Positions 1 to 8,828 are shown, numbered from the stretch's first letter. The stretch is DNA of 64,000 nucleotides from an uncultured Oscillibacter sp. (GCA_947244595.1 CAMXKT010000001.1:1-64000), one strand, 5' to 3'. Translations and numbers: made by a program. Notes: generated by a model not told the origin, from the sequence alone.

Positions 1-15
1 AAGAAACTTCTTCAT
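1..15 (-). CDS. 5' end of a gene running off the left edge
   Basis: Only the first five codons (M-K-K-F-L) are inside the window. They are preceded by a good ribosome binding site, AAGGAGG on the minus strand (25-31), nine bases from the ATG, and by a promoter at 86-114. A Met-Lys-Lys start is common for lipoprotein or secreted-protein signal peptides, but the function cannot be told from five residues. Confidence 0.6.
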
Positions 16-85
16 ACTGGTTTTCCTCCTTAATAAAAATCTGTATGGAAGGGAACGGGGACCGAATCTCTCCCCGGTTATTTTG

Positions 86-114
86 ATTATACAGGAAATG
101 GGAGGAAAGTTCAA
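86..114 (-). promoter_or_regulatory. sigma-A promoter of the leftmost gene
   Basis: On the minus strand TTGAAC (109-114), a 17-base spacer and a perfect TATAAT (86-91). It points toward the partial gene at 1-15 and leaves a leader of about 65 bases. Confidence 0.6.
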
Positions 115-231
115 TGCGCTTTTTCAGGTTTTTGGAAATTTACAAGAGAGCGCTGTAGATTCCCGGCTATTTCTACGAATCCGCCAAAGGGCAAAACAGC
201 GGCACGAGGGGGAAAGTTTTCCGGATTTTCT

Positions 232-260
232 TTGACAAACCGGTAAGAATGTGGGATACT
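232..260 (+). promoter_or_regulatory. sigma-A promoter of the HAD phosphatase gene
   Basis: TTGACA (232-237), 17 bases, GATACT (255-260), followed about 60 bases later by the start of the HAD gene. Confidence 0.65.
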
Positions 261-321
261 TCAAAGAGAGGAAACCATATTACCCGGGGCTCCGCGCCCC
301 TGGATGAATCGGGAGTGAACC

Positions 322-1098
322 ATGGATCAACTGAGAAAGAAAAAAGGCTTTATCTGCGACATGGACGGTGTGATCTATCACGGCAACCAGGTCCTGCCCG
401 GCGTGCGGAAGTTCGTCGAGTGGCTGACGGAGGAAAAGAAGAACTTTCTGTTCCTGACAAACTCCAGCCAGTACACCCCCAAGGAGCTCCAGCAGAAGCT
501 GGCCCGGATGGGGCTGGACGTGGACGAGTCCCACTTTTACACCAGCGCCCTGGCCACAGCCCATTTCCTGGACAGTCAGGCCCCGGGGTGCAGCGCCTAT
601 GTGGTGGGAGAGCATGGGATCACCAACGCCCTCTACGACAAAGGAATCACCTATAACGACGTAAACCCGGACTATGTGGTGGTGGGCGAGTCCTCCGCCT
701 ATAACCTGGAGCAGATCACCAAGGCCATCCGCCTGGTGAACGCCGGGGCCAAGCTCATCGGCACAAACCCGGACCTGACGGCTCCGGCGGAGGCGGGCAT
801 CGTCCCGGCCTGCCGGGCCCTCATCGCCCCCATCGAGCTGGCCACCGACAAAAACGCCTATTTTGTGGGCAAGCCCAACCCCCTGATGATGCGCACCGGC
901 CTGCGGATGCTGGGGGTCCACTCCGAGAACGCGGTCATGATCGGAGACCGGATGGACACGGACATCATCGCCGGCATCGAAACCGGTTTGGACACGGTGC
1001 TGGTGCTCTCCGGCGTGTCCACCCGGGAGACCTGCGAGGAGTACCCCTACCGGCCCAAATTCATCCTGAAGGGCGTGGGGGAAATCCCCGGGAAATAA
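322..1098 (+). CDS. HAD-superfamily phosphatase, NagD/HAD-IIA type
   Basis: A 258-residue protein of usual NagD-family length. The N-terminus carries the phosphate-transfer motif DMDGVIYHG with the nucleophile and acid/base aspartates at about residues 13-15. LFLTNSS (about 49) is motif II. VGKPNPLMMR and MIGDRMDTDI (about 210-220) supply motif III lysine and motif IV acidic residues. The middle region between them is the C2-type cap. Such enzymes dephosphorylate small metabolites such as sugar phosphates, p-nitrophenyl phosphate or UMP in the cytoplasm; the true substrate cannot be read from sequence. It has its own promoter and is followed by an independent promoter for the next gene, so it appears to be monocistronic. 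Confidence 0.9.
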   Translation: MDQLRKKKGFICDMDGVIYHGNQVLPGVRKFVEWLTEEKKNFLFLTNSSQYTPKELQQKLARMGLDVDESHFYTSALATAHFLDSQAPGCSAYVVGEHGITNALYDKGITYNDVNPDYVVVGESSAYNLEQITKAIRLVNAGAKLIGTNPDLTAPAEAGIVPACRALIAPIELATDKNAYFVGKPNPLMMRTGLRMLGVHSENAVMIGDRMDTDIIAGIETGLDTVLVLSGVSTRETCEEYPYRPKFILKGVGEIPGK

Positions 1099-1123
1099 CA
1101 CCCGCCGGGTCAGGATTTTGCTG

Positions 1124-1153
1124 TTGAAAACCTGTCCCACCCCGTGGTATACT
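1124..1153 (+). promoter_or_regulatory. promoter of the first Gfo/Idh/MocA gene
   Basis: TTGAAA (1124-1129), 18 bases, TATACT (1148-1153). The transcript would start just before the stem-loop at 1158-1194. Confidence 0.6.
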
Positions 1154-1157
1154 GTAG

Positions 1158-1194
1158 CCGCGGAGGGCCGTCTCCTCGGTCCGGCCCTCTGCGG
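1158..1194 (+). promoter_or_regulatory. stem-loop in the 5' leader
   Basis: Twelve base pairs (1158-1169 with 1183-1194, one G-U) around a 13-base loop, lying almost at the expected 5' end of the mRNA and ahead of the ribosome binding site. No U-run follows, so it looks like a 5' stabilising hairpin and not a terminator. No known riboswitch was recognised. Confidence 0.45.
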
Positions 1195-1221
1195 AAAATA
1201 TCTGCAAGGAGAATGATCATC

Positions 1222-2250
1222 ATGAGAACCGTCAAGATCGGCTTCATCGGCTGCGGCCGCATGGGCAAGCTCCACATGGCAAACCTTATCAACTCCGTCC
1301 CCGGCGCGGAAGTCGTCGCCGTGTCCGATCCCTATATCGATACCAACGGGGGCCGGGAGTGGTGCCAGCAGCGCGGCATCCCCAACATCTCCGACAGTTA
1401 TGAGAATGTACTGAACGATCCCCAGGTGGAGGCGGTCTTTGTCTGCTCCTCCACCGATGCCCACTGCCCAATGTCCCTGGCAGCGGTGAAAGCTGGGAAG
1501 CATACTTTCTGCGAGAAGCCCATTACATACGACGTGCCCCAGATCCTGGAGCTCCAGAAGGCCATCGAGGAGGCCGGCGTCAAGTTCATGGTGGGCTTCA
1601 ACCGCCGCTTTGACCACAACCACAAGGCCGTGGCCGAGGCGGTCAAGCGGGGCGACATCGGCGATCCCCACATCGTCACCGTCTCCTCCCGGGACCCCGA
1701 GCCCCCTACCATGGAGTATGTGGCAGTCTCCGGCGGCCTGTTCTACGACATGATGATCCACGACTTTGATATGGTCCGCTACGTCACCGGGGCCGAGGCT
1801 CTGGAGATCTCCGCCGTGGGCTCCTGCCTGGTGAACCCCAAGCTCCAGGAGGAGTCCGGCGTCCCCGACGTGGACACCGCCGTGGTAACCATGAAAATGG
1901 ATAACGGATGCATTGCGGTGATCAACAACTCCCGCCAGGCCGTCTACGGCTACGACCAGCGGGTGGAGGTCTTCGGCTCCAAGGGCATGGTCTCCGACGG
2001 GAACGACCTGCACAGCACAGCCGCCATCATGACGGTGGACGGCTGCCGGACGGAGAAGCCCCTGTGGTTCTTCCTGGAGCGCTATACCCAGGCTTTCATC
2101 GACGAGGTGGCCAGCTTTGTGGACGCCGTCGCCAACGACAAACCGGTAGAGACCGGCGTGGTGGACGGCCTGATCCCCGTGCTGATGGCGAAAGCGGCTA
2201 CCGAGTCCTGCCGGGCTGGAGGGAAGTTCGTCAAGGTGGAGCGCCCGTAA
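1222..2250 (+). CDS. Gfo/Idh/MocA-family NAD(P)-dependent dehydrogenase, inositol 2-dehydrogenase-like
   Basis: A 342-residue Rossmann enzyme starting KIGFIGCGRMGKLH (dinucleotide-binding GxGxxG at residues 7-12). FCEKPITYD near residue 96 holds the conserved EKP lysine, and the central GGLFYDMMIHDFDMVRYVTG carries the catalytic Asp and His of the myo-inositol dehydrogenase subgroup. It would oxidise a ring hydroxyl of an inositol or sugar with NAD. The start at 1222 is chosen because AAGGAG (1206-1211) is ten bases upstream; the in-frame ATG at 1213 is too close to it. It stands alone between its own promoter and a strong terminator, with no iol genes beside it, so the substrate is open. Confidence 0.88.
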   Translation: MRTVKIGFIGCGRMGKLHMANLINSVPGAEVVAVSDPYIDTNGGREWCQQRGIPNISDSYENVLNDPQVEAVFVCSSTDAHCPMSLAAVKAGKHTFCEKPITYDVPQILELQKAIEEAGVKFMVGFNRRFDHNHKAVAEAVKRGDIGDPHIVTVSSRDPEPPTMEYVAVSGGLFYDMMIHDFDMVRYVTGAEALEISAVGSCLVNPKLQEESGVPDVDTAVVTMKMDNGCIAVINNSRQAVYGYDQRVEVFGSKGMVSDGNDLHSTAAIMTVDGCRTEKPLWFFLERYTQAFIDEVASFVDAVANDKPVETGVVDGLIPVLMAKAATESCRAGGKFVKVERP

Positions 2251-2299
2251 CCAAGCGCCCCCAATGGCGTCCCGGCGCGCAGTCGGCAAAATGAAAGAA

Positions 2300-2334
2300 G
2301 CAGGGGGAAGCGGCTCGCTTCCCCCTGCCTTTTT
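2300..2334. terminator. intrinsic terminator, probably bidirectional
   Basis: A perfect 12-bp stem (2300-2311 with 2317-2328), five-base loop, then CTTTTT. It ends the dehydrogenase transcript on the plus strand. On the minus strand the same stem is followed by a T-rich stretch and could end the small gene at 2354-2539. Confidence 0.85.
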
Positions 2335-2353
2335 GTCTTTCCCGCGCCGGCGC

Positions 2354-2539
2354 TCAGGCGTGCCGGTAAGCCTTGCGGCAGAACATGCCGTTGGCGGCGG
2401 TGCCCCGGTTTTTCCGGGCCTCTTCCTGCTTGCGCAGGCGGCTGAAACCGTCCTCAACTCCGGCTTTATTCATATTGGAAGTGAGCATCAGGCTGCCAAA
2501 GCAAAGGGCGCCGGCTTCATCAAACATCTTCTGAAACAT
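2354..2539 (-). CDS. small protein of unknown function (61 aa)
   Basis: The reading frame starts at an ATG preceded by GGAGG (2547-2551) with seven-base spacing. A promoter of good quality (TTGCCA-N17-TATACT, 2631-2659) lies upstream and a hairpin terminator downstream, so it has every signal of a real monocistronic gene. The product begins MFQKMFDEAGALCFG, has a short mildly hydrophobic start, then a charged stretch rich in Arg, Lys and Glu, and ends in an Arg/His tail with two Cys. No domain was recognised. Longer in-frame upstream codons exist but lack a ribosome binding site. Confidence 0.6.
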   Translation of the reverse strand: MFQKMFDEAGALCFGSLMLTSNMNKAGVEDGFSRLRKQEEARKNRGTAANGMFCRKAYRHA

Positions 2540-2630
2540 GATTATACCTCCTGTTTCTCGGGAGGAACGCGCCTCCCATCTCTTCGTTGTTGGGTTCTCC
2601 CCGGTTCCGTGCTCCCCGGAGATTGGCCTT

Positions 2631-2659
2631 AGTATAGCCGTTCCCCCTGCCCTTGGCAA
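2631..2659 (-). promoter_or_regulatory. promoter of the 61-aa gene
   Basis: On the minus strand TTGCCA (2654-2659), 17 bases, TATACT (2631-2636). Confidence 0.6.
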
Positions 2660-3108
2660 GAATCAAACTGGGCAAAGTTTCCGGACCTTCGCCTCCGAAT
2701 TTATGCTTTCTGCACAAAAAATTAACCGATTTTCCGTTATTATAACCAATGCTCCTCCGCAAACGACGCGCATCCCGCAAAAGTCAAAAAAACCGGAATC
2801 TATTTAACATTTCCTCCGTTTTTGAAAAAGCTGGAAATAACATTCCCCTGTTCTTTTGAATTGGGAAAAACAAGAAATATTCTTCAAATTTCGACTTTTC
2901 GAATGTAAATAGACAAGATAAGTATCGTTATCTTACACAAAATCATTCCTAAACTTTTGACGTCCAGCCGTTGAAAATAACATATGCACTGTTCTTTCCA
3001 ACATTTCTCCATCACATTTTTCCTGTCCTCCTGTTAAAATTAGCTATAGAAAGACGGAGGGCCCCGCCGCTTCACAAAGTATGTACGAGAATGAAGGAGG
3101 AACCCACA
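2660..3108 (+). promoter_or_regulatory. AT-rich control region of the symporter/alpha-galactosidase operon
   Basis: About 450 bases without a convincing gene and much richer in A and T than its surroundings. It holds a perfect inverted repeat, AAGATAA-6-TTATCTT at 2915-2934, and a possible -35 TTGACG at 2957-2962 with only weak -10 candidates (near 2979-2988). A weak -10 and a nearby palindrome fit a promoter activated by the AraC-type regulator encoded at 6946-7899, but this is inference. An in-frame upward extension of the symporter frame to 2971 exists but has no ribosome binding site. Confidence 0.5.
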
Positions 3109-4554
3109 ATGACAACCCCGGACACCCAGACCAAACGGCTTCCCGCCAGCCAGAAATACGCCTTCGGTATCGGCGCTATCGGCAAGGACGCCATCTGCAA
3201 CCTGGTCGGCGCCTTCCTGATGCTCTACCTGACGGACACCCTGGGTCTCGGCGCCACCTTTGCCGGTATCCTGCTGGGCGCCGCCCGAATCTGGGACGCC
3301 ATCAACGACCCCATGATGGGAATGATCGTGGACAACACCCACACGAAATACGGAAAATTCCGCATCTGGCTCATCATCGGCACCCTGGTCAACTCCGTGT
3401 TCTTCATCCTGCTCTTCACCACCTGCGGCATCACGGACAAAGGAACCCTGATGGTCTACGTGTCCGTCATGTACATCCTCTACGGCATGACCTACACCAT
3501 CATGGACGTGCCCTACTGGTCCTGGCTGCCCAACCTGTCCAGCGATCCCCGTGAGCGGGAATCCATCTCCGTCATCCCCCGTATCTTCGCTTCCATCGGC
3601 GGCTTCATCGTGTGCACCTTCGGCCTGAAATTCATCAACTACTTCAATGAAATGGCCGGAGACCACACCGTGACCCAGACCCAGGAGAACGGCGAAATCC
3701 TGAACATCTCCGTCACGGGCTTCACCTACGCCGCCGTGGCCATCGTGGTTTTGTTCATCGTCTGCATCGGCATCACCTGCGCGGTGGTCAAGGAAAAGCC
3801 CACCATCGGAGAGGGCAAGGCGGAAAAGACCAGCCTGAAGGAAGCCTTCGCCATCATCATCAAAAACGACCAGCTGGTGGCCTTCATCGGCCTGCTGCTG
3901 ACCTTCAACCTCTGCACCCAGCTCCTCAAGGCCTTCGCCGTCTACTACTTCAAAGAGGCCTGCGGCAACGCCTACCTGTACTCCATCTTTGGCTACGCCA
4001 TCATCGCCGAGATGATCGGCCTGTTCCTCTTCCCCAAGATCGCCAAGAACATGGAGCGCGAGAAGGTCTACTTCCTGGCCTGCGGCCTGCCGGTCATCGG
4101 TCTGGTGCTCCTGCTGATTCTGGGCTATGTGGCCCCCTCCAGCTCCGTCGGCGTCATCGCCTCCTGCGCCTTCATCTTCTTCGGTTCCGGCCTGTCCCTG
4201 GGCACCACCACCTGCTGCATCGCTGACGTCATCGACTACGGCGAGCTGAAATTCGGCAAGCGGAACGAATCCGTCACCTGCTCCGCCCAGACCTTCCTGA
4301 TGAAGGCCGCCTCCGCCGTGGCCGCCACGCTCACCGGCGTGGGCCTGGACCTCATCGGCTACAATCCCGAGACCTCCGGCGCCCAGTCCGCGGGCACCAT
4401 CCTGGGCATCCGGGTTCTGATGTTCGCCGTGCCCATCGCCCTGGCCATCATCAGCTTCCTGATCTACAAGACCCAGTATAAGCTGAAGGGCGCGCGCCTG
4501 GACCAGCTGACGAAAGACGTCAACGCCCTCCACGCCAAGCAGAGCCGCAAATAA
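3109..4554 (+). CDS. GPH-family sugar:cation symporter (MelB-like)
   Basis: A 481-residue, 12-helix membrane protein of the glycoside-pentoside-hexuronide family. The N-terminal half has the family pattern [12 protein letters not shown]...YLTDTLG and [24 protein letters not shown], matching the PxxG and charged loop after helix 2 of Mel[21 protein letters not shown] and a later [15 protein letters not shown] are also GPH signatures. It would import an alpha-galactoside such as melibiose with Na+ or H+. The start is fixed by AAGGAGG (3094-3100) eight bases before the ATG. It is followed after 27 bases by the alpha-galactosidase that would hydrolyse the imported sugar. Confidence 0.92.
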   Translation: MTTPDTQTKRLPASQKYAFGIGAIGKDAICNLVGAFLMLYLTDTLGLGATFAGILLGAARIWDAINDPMMGMIVDNTHTKYGKFRIWLIIGTLVNSVFFILLFTTCGITDKGTLMVYVSVMYILYGMTYTIMDVPYWSWLPNLSSDPRERESISVIPRIFASIGGFIVCTFGLKFINYFNEMAGDHTVTQTQENGEILNISVTGFTYAAVAIVVLFIVCIGITCAVVKEKPTIGEGKAEKTSLKEAFAIIIKNDQLVAFIGLLLTFNLCTQLLKAFAVYYFKEACGNAYLYSIFGYAIIAEMIGLFLFPKIAKNMEREKVYFLACGLPVIGLVLLLILGYVAPSSSVGVIASCAFIFFGSGLSLGTTTCCIADVIDYGELKFGKRNESVTCSAQTFLMKAASAVAATLTGVGLDLIGYNPETSGAQSAGTILGIRVLMFAVPIALAIISFLIYKTQYKLKGARLDQLTKDVNALHAKQSRK

Positions 4555-4581
4555 GAAACACCACACCAAGGAGGTACCCCC

Positions 4582-7122
4582 ATGAGTGTTATCTACCACG
4601 AGAGCGCAAAGACTTTTCACCTGACCAACGGCAAAATCAGCTACATCATGAAGGTGCTTCCCAACGGGGCCCTGGGGCAGCTGTACTTCGGCAAGGCCAT
4701 CCGGGACCGGGAGGACTTCGATCACCTGCTGGAGATGAAGCACCGCCCCATGACCTCCTGGGTCTTCGAGGGAAACAAGTTCTTCTCCCTGGAGCACACC
4801 CGGCAGGAGTACCCCTCCTACGGCTCCACCGACTACCGCCATCCCGCCGTGCAGATCCTCCAACCCGACGGCAGCCGGATCACGGACTTCGTGGTCCAGT
4901 CCCACTCCATCGCCCCCGGCAAGCCCGCCCTGGAGGGCCTGCCCGCCACCTACTGCGAGGCGGGCAGCGAGGCGGAGACCCTCACCGTCCACCTGCGGGA
5001 CGAGCTGCTGGGCGTCTCCCTGGACCTGAACTACACCCTCTTCGCGGACCGGCCGGCCCTGGCCCGCTCCGCCCGCATCGTCAACGAAGGGGCGCTGGAC
5101 CTCCATCTGACCCACGCCATGAGCCTGTGCCTGGACCTTCCCGACAGCGACTATGAGTTCGTCCACTTCTCCGGGGCCTGGTCCCGGGAACGCTGGATGA
5201 AGGTCCGGAAGCTGGAGCAGGGCATTCAGTCCGTGGAGTCCGCCCGGGGCCACTCCTCTCACAACCACAACCCCTTCATCATGCTCCGCCGCCCGGGCAC
5301 GGACGAGGACAAGGGCGAGGTCATCGGCCTCTCCCTCATCTACTCCGGCAACTTCCTGGCCCAGGCGGAGGTGGATACCTGGGACTCTACCCGGGTCACC
5401 CTGGGGATCAACCCCTTCGGCTTTGACTGGAAGCTGACCCCCGGCGAGGCCTTCCAGACTCCTGAGGCCGTCATGGTCTACTCCGGAGAGGGCATGAACA
5501 CCATGAGCCGGACCTTCCACCAGCTCTACCGCAGCCGCCTGGCCCGGGGCCAGTGGCGGGACCAGCCCCGGCCCATTCTCATCAACAACTGGGAGGCCAC
5601 CTACTTCGACTTCAACGAAGATAAGCTGGTGTCCATCGCCGAGGCGGCCCACAAAGACGGCGTGGAGCTCTTCGTCCTGGACGACGGCTGGTTCGGCGCC
5701 CGGTGCAGCGACTTCGCGGGCCTGGGGGACTGGACCCCCAACAGGGACCGCCTCCCCGGCGGCATCGCCAGCCTGGCCCAGCGCATCAACGACCTGGGCA
5801 TGAAATTCGGCCTCTGGTTCGAGCCGGAGATGGTCAACAAGGACTCCGACCTCTACCGGGCCCACCCGGACTGGATCATCCATACCCCGGGCCGCCGGGA
5901 ATCCCACGGCCGGAACCAATATGTCCTGGACTTCTCCCGGCCCGAAGTGGTGGACTGCATCTACGGCCAGATGGCCAAGCTCCTCAGCGAAGCCAAGATC
6001 TCCTATATTAAATGGGACATGAACCGCAGTATCTCGGAGCCCTTCTCCGAGGCCCTGCCGGCGGACCGGCAGGGAGAGCTGTTCCACCGCTATATCCTGG
6101 GGGTCTACAGCCTCTATGAGCGGCTGACCACGAATTTCCCCCATGTGCTCTTCGAGTCCTGCGCCTCCGGCGGCGGGCGGTTCGATCCCGGCATGCTGTA
6201 TTACGCTCCCCAGGGCTGGGTCTCCGACGACTCCGACGCCGTGGAGCGGCTGAAAATCCAGTACGGCACCTCCTACTGCTATCCCATCAGCTCCATCGGA
6301 GCCCACGTGTCGGCGGTGCCCAACCATCAGGTAAAGCGCATCACACCCCTGTCCACCCGGGCCAACGTGGCTCACTTCGGCACCTTCGGCTATGAACTGG
6401 ACCTGAACAAGCTCACCGCCGAGGAGCGGGAGCAGGTCCGGCGGCAGATCGCCTTTATGAAGGAGTACCGGGCGGTCCTCCAGTTTGGGGACTTCTACCG
6501 GCTCCGCTCCCCCTTCGATGGGAACTTCACCTCCTGGATGGCGGTGAGCCCGGACAAAAAGACCGCCCTGGTGGGCTGGTATCGGACGCTGAGCGAGGCC
6601 AACGGCCCCTGCCGCCGGGTGAAGCTCCAGGGTCTGGATCCGGAGCTGAACTACACCGTGGACGGCGGAGAGGCCCACTACGGGGACGAGCTGATGAACC
6701 TGGGCCTGCTGACAACAGACAGCGGCGCGGGCGAGTGCCAGCCCGACGAGCGGCCTATCTGCGACTTCGACTCTCACATTTTTGTTTTGACGGCGTTAAA
6801 GCCCCATTTTAAACCGCTCCCCTCCGTCCCCCTATACACCCGAGCGGGGCCGCCGTGTGGGGCGCCCCGGCTCGGTTTAGGCCGGCGAAAGGATCGTTTC
6901 GCCGGTCTGAGTAAGCATTCAGAATGTCGGAAACCCTCTGAAAACTCAAGATTCCAATGGCGCGGAAAACTCCTCCCGGGCTTCCGGCGCACACGCTTCC
7001 TTCCCGCCAAACGGGTCTTCGGGCGTCTCCGGCAGATGCTCCAGGCTGCGCAGGGCCCGGTCCCGGTCCCACTTCCGGTACTTCACCGGCGTGATACCAA
7101 ACTGCTGCTTAAAGGCCTTTGA
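4582..7122 (+). CDS. GH36 alpha-galactosidase with an abnormal C-terminal extension
   Basis: The first ~740 residues form a full GH36 enzyme: N-terminal beta-sandwich, TIM barrel from about 340 (WEATYFDFNEDK, VLDDGWFGAR), nucleophile Asp479 in KWDMNR, acid/base near Asp549 in WVSDDSD, then a C-terminal beta-domain ending DFDSHIFVLTALK. It releases galactose from melibiose, raffinose and similar sugars in the cytoplasm. Homologues end about here, but this frame has no stop near 6800 and runs another ~105 codons through two GC-rich hairpins (6840-6905) and 177 bases antisense to the 3' end of the araC gene. The tail is rich in Arg, Pro and Gly and looks non-natural, so the normal stop has probably been lost by a point change or small indel. 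Good RBS (AAGGAGG) at 4569-4575. Confidence 0.88.
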   Translation: MSVIYHESAKTFHLTNGKISYIMKVLPNGALGQLYFGKAIRDREDFDHLLEMKHRPMTSWVFEGNKFFSLEHTRQEYPSYGSTDYRHPAVQILQPDGSRITDFVVQSHSIAPGKPALEGLPATYCEAGSEAETLTVHLRDELLGVSLDLNYTLFADRPALARSARIVNEGALDLHLTHAMSLCLDLPDSDYEFVHFSGAWSRERWMKVRKLEQGIQSVESARGHSSHNHNPFIMLRRPGTDEDKGEVIGLSLIYSGNFLAQAEVDTWDSTRVTLGINPFGFDWKLTPGEAFQTPEAVMVYSGEGMNTMSRTFHQLYRSRLARGQWRDQPRPILINNWEATYFDFNEDKLVSIAEAAHKDGVELFVLDDGWFGARCSDFAGLGDWTPNRDRLPGGIASLAQRINDLGMKFGLWFEPEMVNKDSDLYRAHPDWIIHTPGRRESHGRNQYVLDFSRPEVVDCIYGQMAKLLSEAKISYIKWDMNRSISEPFSEALPADRQGELFHRYILGVYSLYERLTTNFPHVLFESCASGGGRFDPGMLYYAPQGWVSDDSDAVERLKIQYGTSYCYPISSIGAHVSAVPNHQVKRITPLSTRANVAHFGTFGYELDLNKLTAEEREQVRRQIAFMKEYRAVLQFGDFYRLRSPFDGNFTSWMAVSPDKKTALVGWYRTLSEANGPCRRVKLQGLDPELNYTVDGGEAHYGDELMNLGLLTTDSGAGECQPDERPICDFDSHIFVLTALKPHFKPLPSVPLYTRAGPPCGAPRLGLGRRKDRFAGLSKHSECRKPSENSRFQWRGKLLPGFRRTRFLPAKRVFGRLRQMLQAAQGPVPVPLPVLHRRDTKLLLKGL
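6840..6905. other. two GC-rich stem-loops between the convergent genes
   Basis: The first pairs 6840-6850 with 6864-6875 (one bulge) and is followed by TTT. The second is a perfect 9-bp stem, CCGGCGAAA with TTTCGCCGG, around a six-base loop at 6882-6905. They sit where the terminator between the convergent alpha-galactosidase and araC genes is expected, but neither has a good U-run. Their presence inside the open frame supports the view that the frame should have stopped before them. Confidence 0.5.
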
Positions 7123-7899
7123 GAAGACCTGGGGATCCTGGTAGCCGCAGCTCATGGCAATGTTGGCCACGGAGGCGTCGGTCAAGGTCAGCTGCTCCTT
7201 GGCCCTGGTCAGTCGGAACTGGGTCAGGCACTCCTGGGGAGACACCCCCAGCACCCGCCGGAACAGGGTAAAGAGATAGCTCCGGTTCAGCGCCACATAG
7301 CCCGCGATATCCGCCACGGTGATGCCGTTGGCGTAGTTGTTCCGGATGTACTCCATGGCCTGGTGGATATACAAATTCTCCCGCTCCCGCTTGGTCAGGC
7401 GGCGCTCCGGCCCCCAGGAGATCCCCTTGGCCAGACGGGCGAAGAACCGGCACAGCAGGGACTGGAGCATGAAGTCCGCCTCGGCGTCGGACTTATTGTA
7501 GGTCAGCATGGACTCCACCAGCTTCAAGAGCTCCCCATCGTCCTCACAGCGGAAAGTCAGCCGGTCGCCCCCCAGGCCCAGGCTCCGCAGGCAGCTCTCG
7601 CACTTGGCCCCGTCGAAGCCGATCCAGAGGTACGTCCACGGGTCCTCCTCGTCGGCCTGATAGAAGGTCTGCTTGTTGGGCTCGATCAGGAAGCCCTCCC
7701 CCTTGTGCAGGGAGAACTCCTGATCCTCCACCCGATAGATCCCGCTTCCGTCCAGGATATAGTGAAGGAGGTAGTTGGGACGGACCGCCGGACCGTAGCT
7801 GTGCAGCGGCTCGCAGCGGGCGTGGCCGCAGTAGCAGAGATAGAAATCGGAGAACTTCTGATACTGCTTTTGCAGATGCAGCACGTAGCTTTCTTCCAT
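6946..7899 (-). CDS. AraC-family transcription regulator (MsmR/RafR type)
   Basis: A 317-residue regulator. The N-terminal half is a cupin sensor domain (PNYLLHYILDGSGIYRVEDQEFSLHKGEGFLIEP). The C-terminal half has the two helix-turn-helix motifs of AraC proteins: a first one around IHQAMEYIRNNYANGITVADIAGYVALNRSYL and the second in the LTDASVANIAMSCGYQDPQVFSKAFKQQFGITPVKYRK block. Its position convergent to a MelB-like symporter and an alpha-galactosidase matches raffinose/melibiose activators. AAGGAGG precedes the start. A ~40-residue tail after the usual end at YRKW is unusually long and overlaps the alpha-galactosidase extension on the other strand. Confidence 0.9.
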   Translation of the reverse strand: MEESYVLHLQKQYQKFSDFYLCYCGHARCEPLHSYGPAVRPNYLLHYILDGSGIYRVEDQEFSLHKGEGFLIEPNKQTFYQADEEDPWTYLWIGFDGAKCESCLRSLGLGGDRLTFRCEDDGELLKLVESMLTYNKSDAEADFMLQSLLCRFFARLAKGISWGPERRLTKRERENLYIHQAMEYIRNNYANGITVADIAGYVALNRSYLFTLFRRVLGVSPQECLTQFRLTRAKEQLTLTDASVANIAMSCGYQDPQVFSKAFKQQFGITPVKYRKWDRDRALRSLEHLPETPEDPFGGKEACAPEAREEFSAPLES

Positions 7900-7938
7900 C
7901 GCGCCTCCTCCTTACTCTTTGGCTTGGATCCGCGGCCC

Positions 7939-8349
7939 TCAGCCGCCGCAGTGCCCGCCGTTTCCGGCGCAGCCGTGTTTGTCCTCCCCGCAGCGCTCGT
8001 GTTCCCCGTGGTGCTCGTGGTGGCTGCACCGGACGTCGGCGCTGTAGTCCAGCGTTCCCGCCAGCAGGGCCCGAACCGCCTCGTCCGCCTCGCCGGTCAC
8101 ACCGCCATAGAGCCGAATCCCCGCCTGGGCCAAGGCCTCCTGGGCTCCCGCGCCGATGCCGCCGCAGATCAGCGTGTCCACGCCCAGGCCGGACAGAAAG
8201 CCCGCCAGGGCGCCGTGACCGCTTCCGGCGGGGTCGGTGGTCCGCTCTCCGGCAATCCGCCCGTTTTCCACATCGTAAATTTTGAACTGTTCCGTATGGC
8301 CGAAGTGCTGGAACACCCGGCCGTTCTCATAGGGTACCGCGATTTTCAT
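7939..8349 (-). CDS. NifX/NifB-like iron-molybdenum cofactor-binding domain protein
   Basis: A 136-residue protein starting MKIAVPYENGRVFQHFGHTEQFKIYDV, the typical entry of the dinitrogenase iron-molybdenum cofactor-binding family, with the GVDTLICGGIGAGAQEAL loop in the middle. The last ~30 residues are a His/Cys-rich tail (HHEHHGEHERCGEDKHGC) likely to bind metal. No nitrogen-fixation genes are nearby; stand-alone members in anaerobes are thought to handle Fe-S clusters or metals. AAGGAG precedes the ATG. It follows araC on the same strand but after its start, so it is transcribed first. Confidence 0.85.
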   Translation of the reverse strand: MKIAVPYENGRVFQHFGHTEQFKIYDVENGRIAGERTTDPAGSGHGALAGFLSGLGVDTLICGGIGAGAQEALAQAGIRLYGGVTGEADEAVRALLAGTLDYSADVRCSHHEHHGEHERCGEDKHGCAGNGGHCGG

Positions 8350-8444
8350 GGGTAACTCTCCTTCCGCTGTTTTCCCGGCGGACGCCGGGACATATTTTTA
8401 TCTAGGATAGCTCATTTCAGGGCAAACGTCAAGCCGCTCCAAAG

Positions 8445-8828
8445 TCAGTGCGGCTCATAGTTGCACTGCCGGCAGTGGGCCATGGAACCGCCGTACTCCT
8501 CCCGGCGGTAAGACCCCGCCCACCGGCAGATCTCCTGGAGGATCGGCACCACGGACCACCCCCGCTCTGTCAGACAGTATTCCACCCGGGGCGGAATTTC
8601 ATCGTAAGATTTCCGGTCCACAATTCCCGCGGCCAGCAGCTCTCTCAGCGCCGCCGCCAGCACCGCGTCGGTGATATTTCCCATCTTCCGGCGCAGCTCG
8701 CTGTAGCGCAGAACCTCCTTGGCCGCCAAAACGCAGATAATCCGGGATTTCCATTTGCCGCCGAAGACCTCCAGGCCGTACTCCAGCGGACAGCGGATGT
8801 CTCTCTCCAGCTTGCGCTGATACGCCAC
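8445..8828 (-). CDS. HxlR-family winged-helix regulator
   Basis: A 127-residue DNA-binding protein. CPLEYGLEVFGGKWKSRIICVL is the hallmark HxlR opening (with the usual Cys), followed by ELRRKMGNITDAVLAAALREL as the recognition region and RVEYCLTERG as the wing. A C-terminal HCRQC pair could bind metal. The start is placed at a GTG (8828) because GGAGG lies seven bases upstream; an ATG 18 codons further up has no such site. It is divergent from the flavoprotein gene at 9008, and the perfect palindrome at 8895-8913 between them is the likely operator. Members often sense redox or electrophile stress. Confidence 0.88.
   Translation of the reverse strand: MAYQRKLERDIRCPLEYGLEVFGGKWKSRIICVLAAKEVLRYSELRRKMGNITDAVLAAALRELLAAGIVDRKSYDEIPPRVEYCLTERGWSVVPILQEICRWAGSYRREEYGGSMAHCRQCNYEPH

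Noticed and set aside
280..2457. 725-codon minus-strand frame over the HAD and dehydrogenase genes
   Set aside because: Both plus-strand genes have clear families, starts and promoters; the minus frame is their shadow.
3040..6777. 1245-codon open frame on the minus strand
   Set aside because: Antisense shadow of the symporter and alpha-galactosidase genes; Gly/Val/His-rich low-complexity composition and no ribosome binding site.
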